Shown: piece after piece, positions 1 through 5,271 of the stretch
Position numbering within the stretch: the first letter of the stretch is position 1
Layout of the letters: every line of letters begins with the position of its first letter
Source of the DNA: Candidatus Poseidoniaceae archaeon
GTDB taxonomy: Archaea > Thermoplasmatota > Poseidoniia > Poseidoniales > Poseidoniaceae
Direction: 5' to 3'
Length of the DNA: 5,271 nucleotides
Assembly (NCBI GenBank): GCA_013330765.1
Contig: DUHU01000228.1
Span: forward strand, 1-5,271
The notes under the pieces: model-generated
Seen by the model: only the letters and a program-made list of their open reading frames with translations
Told to the model about the DNA's origin: nothing
The model's database searches: none
Program-made: the position numbers and the translations under genes

Positions 1-516
1 CAGCACTTCAGCAAGGCCTTGTCCTTTGGACAAACAGGGATCCATGACGTGGATGGCAAAACCAGTCCGCAACACCGTAAGGTGCGACCAGCGTGAATTG
101 GACAACGCGGCCTGAATCGCTTCCATGTCTTCATCGGTCTTGAGGCACCATTCGGACTCCCGCCAGCGGTTGGTGGCGATGCCGTCTGCGTCGATCCCAG
201 GCAGTTGTTCCGCCGCCCACCGGCAAGCCTCCTCCGCTTCGCTTCCTTCGGCACGGAGGACGACGTCTCCGTTTGGATACCACAGGACGCCTCCATTCTC
301 ACAAACCAATGGTCCGCTCAATCCGATGAAGCGCCAAAGCCCGTAGGCGATGGGACGCGTGTTTCCGGTGCAAATCACGACAGGAATGCCAGCGGCTTCC
401 AAGGCCCGCAGCGCTTCGACCGCTCCGACATGCAGACGCTTGTTGGCGTCGGTCAGGGTTCCGTCGATGTCTACGGCCACCAATTTTGGCTTCCACCCTT
501 TGGGTATCCATTCCAT
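1..516 (-). CDS. Archaeal-type phosphoglycolate phosphatase (HAD superfamily), C-terminus cut by window edge
   Basis: Probably hydrolyses 2-phosphoglycolate to glycolate and phosphate in the cytoplasm. HAD enzymes of this kind form an aspartyl-phosphate intermediate and need Mg2+. Exactly 172 codons are visible, and the frame is open to base 1. HAD motif I is DIDGTLTD at residues 16-23, with nucleophile D16 and acid/base D18. Motif II is the threonine in VVICTGNTRP (T50). A GPLVCENGG segment follows at 68-76. The cap region contains TNRWRE (115-120), which I recall from the Thermoplasma TA0175 type. The motif III lysine is K164 in LSKGQG. Family members are about 220-230 residues, so roughly 50 residues are missing, including the Mg-binding GDxxND motif. 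I chose ATG at 516 because it leaves a family-like N-terminus. In-frame ATGs at 579 and 594 would add a proline-rich extension and run into the start of the divergent ATPase gene. A related sugar-phosphate phosphatase activity is possible. Confidence 0.85.
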   Translation of the reverse strand, partial: MEWIPKGWKPKLVAVDIDGTLTDANKRLHVGAVEALRALEAAGIPVVICTGNTRPIAYGLWRFIGLSGPLVCENGGVLWYPNGDVVLRAEGSEAEEACRWAAEQLPGIDADGIATNRWRESEWCLKTDEDMEAIQAALSNSRWSHLTVLRTGFAIHVMDPCLSKGQGLAEVL

Positions 517-533
517 GGAAGGAAGCGGGTTGG

Positions 534-543
534 CCTCCTCCTT
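534..543 (-). promoter_or_regulatory. Strong Shine-Dalgarno-like purine tract without a well-spaced start
   Basis: The minus strand reads AAGGAGGAGG here, a near-ideal match to the anti-Shine-Dalgarno sequence. The next minus-strand ATG (516) is 17 bases further on, which is much longer than the usual 5-9. No ATG, GTG or TTG lies in between in the phosphatase frame. It may be a distant ribosome site for the phosphatase, or simply Lys-Glu-Glu codons if translation starts at 579 or 594. Confidence 0.25.
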
Positions 544-580
544 AGGGGTTCGCGCATTGCTGGGCGGTTTGACGGCCATG

Positions 581-588
581 GGGGGAGG
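581..588 (+). promoter_or_regulatory. Ribosome binding site of the metal ATPase
   Basis: GGGGGAGG lies four bases before ATG 593. This is the main reason for placing the start there rather than at the earlier open-frame ATG at 350, which lies inside the divergent phosphatase gene. A second candidate, GGAGTGA at 611-617, precedes an in-frame ATG at 620. The protein could therefore start nine residues later. Confidence 0.5.
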
Positions 589-592
589 ATTC

Positions 593-3274
593 ATGAGAAT
601 CGGACCCACCGGAGTGACCATGGTGGATGAAGAGGAGGTCTTCATCGACATCAACGACGGGACCGTCACCGCGACCGTCAGGCCGGTGACCGACGACCCC
701 AAGCCGATCCCAGAACCTGAGCCTGCCGTGGTTGAGGTGACCTCCGGCGGTGCGGTCCTGGAAGCCGAAGTGGTCGCGGAGGCCACAGGTCAGTACGAAG
801 TGACCTGGCCGCTGCTGGGCATGGATTGCCCCGACTGTGCATCGAAGGCCACCCGGGCCCTGAAACACCTGGATCAGGTCTGGGCTCCGGTCGTGTCTCC
901 CACTGCGGGCGAGGTGCGCGTTCAGATCGATCTCTCCGTCGGCACCGTTGCTGAAGCTGCCCGTGTGCTTCGTTCGCTCGGGCACGCGCCGAACGTGGCT
1001 CATCAACAACTGAAGGGGGTTTCCGCCTCCGCGCTGGCCAACAAGAATGGCGTTCCAATCGCACGCCTTGACCGTCTCCTTCGGCGTCAACCTGGCGTGC
1101 TGGATGCGGAAATCACGCGCGACGACCGCGTCCTCCTCCAACTCGTTCCCGATGCGCCAGACGGCATGGAATCCGACCGAGATGCAGCCCTGACGACCCT
1201 TATCGGCACGGTTCCAAGTCTTGGTCTGGCCGATTCCGACCGCCTCCGTCCTGACCAACGCCGACTGGTCGGTGGTGCCGTGTCCTTCGCCCTCTTTCCC
1301 ATCGTGATCTTGCTCGAAATCTTGCATGCGCCCGCCCTCCTCCTCGGTGGGGTCGCCACCGTGGCGGTCGTCATCGGGGGAGCCGAAATGTTTCGCGAAG
1401 CCACGGCCGGGCTCAAAAACCGGCAGATTGGGTTTCAGGTACTGACCTCGATGGCAGTGATCGGTGCCGTGCTGTTGACCATGTGGGAAGAGGCCCTGAT
1501 CGTGGTCATCCTCGTGGCCTTCACCCAACACCTCGAAGGCGATGCACTTGTGCGGGCGCGTGAAGCCATGCAAGGCGGTCTTGACCGACTACCGAGGACC
1601 GCTCGCCGCTCCAACAAACCTCACCAGCACACGATTTCCAAGCCGATGGGCTTCAGCCTTGCACCCTCCACCATGTCGCCAATGCAAGCACCCCCGCCGG
1701 CCGTAGAAACATGGGAAGAGGTTCCAATCGACCTTGTTCGTTCAGGTGACAAGTTGCAAATCCGCTCCGGTGAACTGATTCCGGCGGACGGGCGCATCGT
1801 CGCCGGGGCAGGGAGTCTCGACATGGCACCGCTCACCGGGGAGTCCGTGCCGGTGGACGTGGACGTCGGTGACGAACTCAACGCCGGCTTGGTCCTGCAG
1901 CGAGGACCCGTGGAAATCGAAGTCTCTGCAACCGGCGATGACACACGACTTTCGGGATTGATCGAAGCCGTCCACACCTTCCGCGAGGAGCCTCCCCGCT
2001 TGCAGGGGCTTGTGGAGCGCTTCACCACCATTTGGGTGCCCATTGTGCTCTCCGGTTCCGTGGTCATCTGGCGGGTGTTCTACCCCGAGGACATCACCAC
2101 CATGCTCCTGCTCTGGGTCGTCGCGTGCCCTTGTGCGCTCTTGTTGGCCGCCCCAATGCCCCACGCGGCCATTTTGGCACGGGCCGCCCACCTCGGCGCC
2201 ATTGTTCGCGGGGGCCATGCGATGGAACGGCTTGCCAAGGTCGATCACGTGCTCCTGGACAAGACCGGGACCCTGACCAGCGGGCGACCGACCATCGGCG
2301 AAATCACCGTGGCGAAAGGCCGCCGACGGGACACCGCCATCCGGTTGGCTGGAGGCTTGGAAATGGCTTCCTCCCACCCCTACGCGCTGGCGGTCGGTGA
2401 CCTGCTTGACTCCGAGGACCTGAAGCCCACCTCCGTTCAAGACCTCAAGGACGTGCATGCAGGCGTTGAAGGCCGCGTACGCGGGGAGTCGGTCGGCTTG
2501 TATCGGCCCGACCGATTGCCTTCTGGCGTGAGCCTCGAGGGGGAATTGGCCTCGGCCCTTGTCGTTTCAAGCAAAGCTGGACATGGCGCCAGCGTGTTGG
2601 TGCGAGGAGAGGAATGCATCGCTCTGTTCACCTTCGTTCACGACGACGGGCGCTCGGGCTCCGACGAGGTGGTGAAAGATCTCTATGCCCGTGGGGTCAA
2701 CGTCGAAATTTTGTCTGGAGACCTCCAATCCGCGGTCGATCAATTCGCCACTCGCGTGGGCATGTCCACCAAGGCCGCTCATGGCGAATTGACCCCCGAG
2801 GACAAGGTTCGATTCGTCGAACAGCGGAGCAGCACCCACGTGACCATGATGGTGGGTGACGGCTTCAACGACGCCGGAGCCTTGGCCAAGGCCGATGTTG
2901 GCGTGGCCGTTGGAACCGGTGAACAGGTCAACCTCGAAGCAGCAGACGTGCTGATTCCGGGCGACGACCCGCGTCTCATCACGAACCTGATTTCCCTTGC
3001 CCGTTCTGCCAACCGGACCTTGTGGGCGAACCTTCTGTTCTCGATTGGCGTGACGGTCGTGCTGGTCTTCGCGGTCATCAACAACTGGTACGACAACCTC
3101 TGGGTCGGCGTGTTGGTGCACGAAATGTCGGTGATCATCGTCATCCTCAACGGTGCTCGATTGGCGGGCAGCGACGGATGGTGGGGCCTGATCAAGGGCA
3201 CCTTCTCAGGCATCATTGGAGACACCCGTGAATCCCTTGCACTCTTTACGTCCCGCTTCCGTTCCTCGTCGTGA
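593..3274 (+). CDS. P1B-type heavy-metal translocating ATPase, probable Zn2+/Cd2+ exporter
   Basis: Integral membrane pump that uses ATP to move soft transition-metal ions, most likely outward. It has 893 residues from ATG 593. An acidic, proline-containing tail (1-70) leads to an HMA metal-binding domain with GMDCPDC (76-82). A second HMA-like fold follows (about 154-210) without a CxxC. Eight membrane segments are visible: roughly 225-246, 250-272, 281-299, 301-320, 480-499, 502-530, 813-830 and 836-853. The actuator domain has TGES (415-418). CPC (512-514) is in helix 6. The phosphorylation motif DKTGT is at 556-560 with D556 as acceptor. The nucleotide-binding HP is H595-P596, and the hinge motif GDGFND is at 755-760. 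GMDCxxC suggests Zn/Cd/Pb (P1B-2, ZntA/CadA-like). However, helix 8 reads HEMS (843-846) and helix 7 has threonine where ZntA has lysine, so the ion is uncertain. Other oddities are an insert at about 340-372 (including HQH), SGDL (708-711) for the usual TGDN, and HAGVEG (622-627) for the usual GxGVEG. An ATG at 620 is an alternative start. Confidence 0.93.
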   Translation: MRIGPTGVTMVDEEEVFIDINDGTVTATVRPVTDDPKPIPEPEPAVVEVTSGGAVLEAEVVAEATGQYEVTWPLLGMDCPDCASKATRALKHLDQVWAPVVSPTAGEVRVQIDLSVGTVAEAARVLRSLGHAPNVAHQQLKGVSASALANKNGVPIARLDRLLRRQPGVLDAEITRDDRVLLQLVPDAPDGMESDRDAALTTLIGTVPSLGLADSDRLRPDQRRLVGGAVSFALFPIVILLEILHAPALLLGGVATVAVVIGGAEMFREATAGLKNRQIGFQVLTSMAVIGAVLLTMWEEALIVVILVAFTQHLEGDALVRAREAMQGGLDRLPRTARRSNKPHQHTISKPMGFSLAPSTMSPMQAPPPAVETWEEVPIDLVRSGDKLQIRSGELIPADGRIVAGAGSLDMAPLTGESVPVDVDVGDELNAGLVLQRGPVEIEVSATGDDTRLSGLIEAVHTFREEPPRLQGLVERFTTIWVPIVLSGSVVIWRVFYPEDITTMLLLWVVACPCALLLAAPMPHAAILARAAHLGAIVRGGHAMERLAKVDHVLLDKTGTLTSGRPTIGEITVAKGRRRDTAIRLAGGLEMASSHPYALAVGDLLDSEDLKPTSVQDLKDVHAGVEGRVRGESVGLYRPDRLPSGVSLEGELASALVVSSKAGHGASVLVRGEECIALFTFVHDDGRSGSDEVVKDLYARGVNVEILSGDLQSAVDQFATRVGMSTKAAHGELTPEDKVRFVEQRSSTHVTMMVGDGFNDAGALAKADVGVAVGTGEQVNLEAADVLIPGDDPRLITNLISLARSANRTLWANLLFSIGVTVVLVFAVINNWYDNLWVGVLVHEMSVIIVILNGARLAGSDGWWGLIKGTFSGIIGDTRESLALFTSRFRSSS

Positions 3275-3281
3275 AGACCTT

Positions 3282-3299
3282 AGGGGGGAAGTCCCTCCT
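3282..3299 (+). other. Short RNA hairpin at the ATPase/zinc-ribbon junction
   Basis: Bases 3282-3288 (AGGGGGG) can pair with 3293-3299 (CCCTCCT) around the loop AAGT. This gives seven pairs, one of them G-U. It sits 7 bases after the ATPase stop codon and 6 bases before the zinc-ribbon ATG. The only Shine-Dalgarno-like purines for the downstream gene are in its left arm and loop. There is no T-run after it, so it does not look like an intrinsic terminator. A role in translational coupling is inference. Confidence 0.4.
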
Positions 3300-3305
3300 C
3301 GTGCC

Positions 3306-3698
3306 ATGAGCGAGCGTTTGGAAGTGGAATCTTCCATTGCCCCTCCAGGCTTGACGTGCCCGCGTTGCGACGGTTTGCTGCCGACAGGTCTCGGTGAGAT
3401 GACCTGCAGCCTCTGTGAGGCGAGGGTCAAAGTCGATCACCCGGGAACTCGACGTGCTTGGAAAGAGGAGAAGGTCGCTTGTCCGTCTTGCCACAAGGTC
3501 CTCGTCAGCGGCGTGGATGAACGCCCTGCTTTGCTTCGCTGTGGCGCGTGCGATGACGAATTCCTCCTGACCCCAGCGGTCCCCAAAGTGGAGGTTGCGT
3601 GCCCTTCCTGTGATCGTCGCCTCCGGATGCGTCGTCGTCCCGGTAGGCGTGAAATCACCTGCCCGGCATGCGACGAACGCTTTGCTGTGAACTTCTGA
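3306..3698 (+). CDS. Small protein with three tandem zinc ribbons
   Basis: I do not recognise a specific family. The 130-residue product has twelve cysteines in six CxxC knuckles, which pair into three zinc ribbons: C18/C21 with C34/C37, C59/C62 with C79/C82, and C99/C102 with C119/C122. The ribbons start 40-41 residues apart, and the last two share CxxC-x16-CxxC spacing, so the gene probably grew by internal duplication. Each knuckle has the usual CPxC or CxxC look and should bind one Zn2+ per ribbon. The C-terminal ribbon is strongly basic (RMRRRPGRR at 107-115), which could contact nucleic acid. No signal peptide or membrane segment is seen. I chose ATG 3306, which follows the ATPase stop by 31 bases. 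The frame stays open upstream to TTG 3216 or GTG 3228 (the latter preceded by GGAG), but that would overlap the ATPase and encode unremarkable sequence. Possible roles are a transcription or RNA-associated factor, or a zinc-binding partner of the pump. Confidence 0.8.
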   Translation: MSERLEVESSIAPPGLTCPRCDGLLPTGLGEMTCSLCEARVKVDHPGTRRAWKEEKVACPSCHKVLVSGVDERPALLRCGACDDEFLLTPAVPKVEVACPSCDRRLRMRRRPGRREITCPACDERFAVNF

Positions 3699-3820
3699 GG
3701 TCCGCGTCGCAACAGAGCCCCGAAACCGGTGCGCAGTGCCCCCTTCTCGGGCAGTCACCTTATGTATGAAGAGACGAGGATGCCGTCCATTGGCAGCCCT
3801 GCTGTCAGGATGGGATTTGC
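3699..3820 (+). promoter_or_regulatory. Intergenic region, probable promoter for the coiled-coil gene
   Basis: This 122-base gap separates the zinc-ribbon stop from the coiled-coil start. The coiled-coil frame is closed by TGA at 3767-3769, so the coding region cannot extend back through it. The most AT-rich stretch, TTATGTATGAA at 3760-3770, could serve as an archaeal TATA-like element, but it is a weak match and no clear BRE is seen. Just before the ATG at 3821, AGGATGGGAT (3808-3817) is a mediocre ribosome-binding candidate. No convincing terminator is present; the best inverted repeat (CCCGA 3719-3723 with TCGGG 3747-3751) is only 5 bp with a long loop. Confidence 0.3.
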
Positions 3821-5271
3821 ATGGCGGAACCGAGGTCGACCGTTGGCGGAAACGACCGTCACAGCCTCTCAGCCTTGCGCGGACAGTTCACCCGGGCGCA
3901 CAGCACAAGCGCCGAACAAGAGGGTCACGTCAGCGCCCGATACCGCGAGGAAGAGCGCCTTCGAAGCGACGTTCGTCGTGAACGCCGCATTCGTCACCAG
4001 GAACTTCGCGAGCGTGTCATCGCCCAGCAAAGCAACCTTGCGCTACGGTACGAAAACGAGCGCGAGCGCACCCTCCAGCAAGTCGAACGCGAAATGCGTG
4101 AAGCCATGGAAACGGAGCTCGCAGAAGAAGGCCGCGAAGCCATCGCTCGAGAAGAGAGCAGGCTTCGAGATGAGCATTTGATGCGCCTTGAACGCGAAAT
4201 GGCGGTCCTTCGTCAACGCTACGAGGTCGAAACCGACCGTCGCATGGAGGAAGAAAAAGGCCGCATCGAACACGACCTGCGTCAACAACTCGAGCAGGAT
4301 CACGAGCACCGCCTGGACGTGGCCAAGCAGCGCCTCCAACTTGAGCAAAACCAACGCCTTCATCGCCGTATTCGCGTGCTTGAGGAAGAGATTGCGCAAG
4401 AGATGGAATCACGGTACGAAGCGCTGGAATCGCTGGAAATCGACCGCTTGAAGGACGAACAGGACGCCGCCCTTGCCGAACGGGAAGAACAACTCCGTCA
4501 CGGCATCCGCACCCGTCTCGAACAACAGGTTCGGCAGCGACTCCACCACCGTGAGGCCGCCCTTCGAGCCGAATATGCAAGGCGCAGTCAACGGCTGGAG
4601 GCCGATCTCGGAGCCGAAATTCAACAGGAACTCGAGGTGCGTCTTCGACAGGACACCGAGGATCTTGAGCAACACATGCGCGAGGACGTTGAATTGGCCA
4701 TTGCCCGTCGTCGCGACGAGTTAAGGCACGAAGTGGAGCAGCAACTCGAACAGCGCTTTGCTGAACGCCTCTCCGACCGCAAGGCCAGACTCAGGGAACG
4801 TTTCGATCTCAGCTATGGGAAAGCCATCGACGAAGTCGAGCATGCCCTTTCCTCGCAAGTGGAGGCCGAACTCGAGGCCAGCACCAACGAAGATTTCGAA
4901 CGCTACCGCGAGGCTCGCGAGTCCGAAATCCAAAACCGACTGGCCCGTTTCCGCTACGAGCGTGAAGCACAACTCCGTGAAGAGTTGGAAGCCAAGCATG
5001 CCGACAAGCGTGAGGAATGGACGGAGCGGCTTGAACTTGAATTCCAAAGCCGCGAGGCGGCTGCGCGCAAGGCCATCATGTCCGAAGTCGACGCAAGCCT
5101 CCGCAATGAGCGCCTTGCCTGGGACACCGATCTTGACCTGATGAAGGAAGAGACAGTCCTCGAACTTGAATTGGACATGGAGGACCGACTCAATGCCTTC
5201 AGGGAGCGCAAGATGGACGAGGTGGCCACGCAACTGGAACGCCAGCTCGACAAGCGTGAGGAAATCATGCG
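3821..5271 (+). CDS. Long proline-free coiled-coil protein with a 19-residue period, C-terminus beyond window
   Basis: No family recognised. At least 483 residues are encoded, with no stop before the window edge. ATG 3821 is the only start codon between the upstream in-frame stop (3767-3769) and the repeat. Residues 1-40 are Ser/Thr/Gly/His-rich and probably disordered, with no signal peptide or membrane helix. From about residue 41 the sequence is almost pure helix former (Glu, Arg, Gln, Leu, Ala). There is no proline after P4 and no cysteine at all. From residue 77 to 483 the hydrophobic residues fall on a strict 19-residue repeat, five core positions per unit (3.8 residues per step). This differs from the 3.5 of heptad coiled coils and from SMC or myosin-type rods. 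One continuous helix of this length would span about 60 nm, using 0.15 nm per residue. A cytoplasmic structural rod, scaffold or tether is plausible, but function is unknown. A C-terminal domain may lie outside the window. Confidence 0.85.
   Translation, partial: MAEPRSTVGGNDRHSLSALRGQFTRAHSTSAEQEGHVSARYREEERLRSDVRRERRIRHQELRERVIAQQSNLALRYENERERTLQQVEREMREAMETELAEEGREAIAREESRLRDEHLMRLEREMAVLRQRYEVETDRRMEEEKGRIEHDLRQQLEQDHEHRLDVAKQRLQLEQNQRLHRRIRVLEEEIAQEMESRYEALESLEIDRLKDEQDAALAEREEQLRHGIRTRLEQQVRQRLHHREAALRAEYARRSQRLEADLGAEIQQELEVRLRQDTEDLEQHMREDVELAIARRRDELRHEVEQQLEQRFAERLSDRKARLRERFDLSYGKAIDEVEHALSSQVEAELEASTNEDFERYREARESEIQNRLARFRYEREAQLREELEAKHADKREEWTERLELEFQSREAAARKAIMSEVDASLRNERLAWDTDLDLMKEETVLELELDMEDRLNAFRERKMDEVATQLERQLDKREEIM
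4049..5271 (+). repeat. Tandem 19-residue (57-base) coding repeat, about 22 units
   Basis: The repeat is visible in the protein, not as DNA identity. Units begin at residues 77, 96, 115, 134, 153 and so on, every 19 residues, to 476. The first residue of each unit reads Y M L Y L L I L I L I M V L L Y R W I L L L, hydrophobic in 21 of 22. Position 9 is hydrophobic in 18 of 21, and position 6 is Glu or Asp in 17 of 22. Positions 5 and 16 are hydrophobic in 13 of 22 and 13 of 21. No insertion or deletion breaks the phase over some 400 residues. The pattern continues to the window edge. Confidence 0.8.

Noticed and set aside
350..592. Upstream extension of the ATPase frame to ATG 350
   Set aside because: It lies antisense inside the conserved catalytic region of the phosphatase. 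It has no family similarity and would replace a start with a good ribosome site at 593.
542..1573. Long minus-strand open frame (343 codons) opposite the ATPase
   Set aside because: His/Gly/Asp-rich shadow translation of the ATPase coding strand in GC-rich DNA, with no recognisable domain. The same applies to 1621-2067, 1742-2458, 2567-3121 and 2779-3225.
3216..3305. Longer zinc-ribbon protein starting at TTG 3216 or GTG 3228
   Set aside because: It would overlap the ATPase C-terminus and add sequence with no cysteine or domain feature. ATG 3306 is simpler, though the GGAG before GTG 3228 leaves some doubt.
3717..3752. Inverted repeat as a transcription terminator after the zinc-ribbon gene
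   Set aside because: The stem is only five pairs with a loop of about 23 bases and no T-tract follows.
3729..4181. Plus-strand open frame overlapping the start of the coiled-coil gene
   Set aside because: Low-complexity, unrecognisable product in another frame. It ends where the coiled-coil frame continues for over 1 kb.
4017..5233. Several minus-strand open frames opposite the coiled-coil gene (for example 4017-4580 and 4721-5233)
   Set aside because: Regular Glu/Leu/Arg codons on the plus strand produce long stop-free complements with Leu/Phe-rich translations. The plus frame carries the coherent 19-residue repeat.
3941..5271. Single alpha-helix (ER/K type) or SMC/myosin-like heptad rod
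   Set aside because: Hydrophobic residues recur too regularly for a single charged helix, and the spacing is 19 residues per five steps rather than seven per two.

Overview
This is a GC-rich, gene-dense window that most likely comes from an archaeon. The best guess is Thermoplasmatota, perhaps a marine Poseidoniales-type lineage. The main reason is the left-edge gene, which closely resembles the archaeal-type phosphoglycolate phosphatase of Thermoplasma (DxDGTLT motif, TNRWRE segment). Moderate GC-richness without the extreme acidity of haloarchaeal proteins fits, but the placement is inference. No tRNA, rRNA, CRISPR, insertion sequence or integrase was seen.

Layout. At the left edge, on the minus strand, lies a HAD phosphatase whose C-terminus is cut off by the window (1-516). 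Head to head with it, on the plus strand, is a complete P1B-type heavy-metal transporting ATPase (593-3274) with a metal-binding HMA domain, CPC channel motif and all catalytic motifs. It has an unusual insert in the actuator domain and non-standard residues in the last two membrane helices. After a 31-base gap that holds a 7-bp hairpin comes a small protein with three tandem four-cysteine zinc ribbons (3306-3698). After a 122-base gap, a long coiled-coil protein starts at 3821 and runs off the right edge with at least 483 residues. It has almost no proline.

Working together. The ATPase probably exports Zn2+/Cd2+-like ions. The zinc-ribbon gene follows it closely, in the same direction and possibly co-transcribed, but whether the two share a role in metal handling is only a guess. 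The phosphatase is a separate housekeeping detoxification enzyme. The coiled-coil gene has its own upstream gap and no recognisable family.

The most striking observation is in the coiled-coil protein. From about residue 77 to the window edge it is built on an uninterrupted 19-residue period (about 22 units, no insertions or deletions). The first position of the unit is hydrophobic in 21 of 22 units. Five core positions per 19 residues means 3.8 residues per core step, well away from the 3.5 of ordinary heptad coiled coils. That predicts a right-handed or otherwise non-canonical rod.
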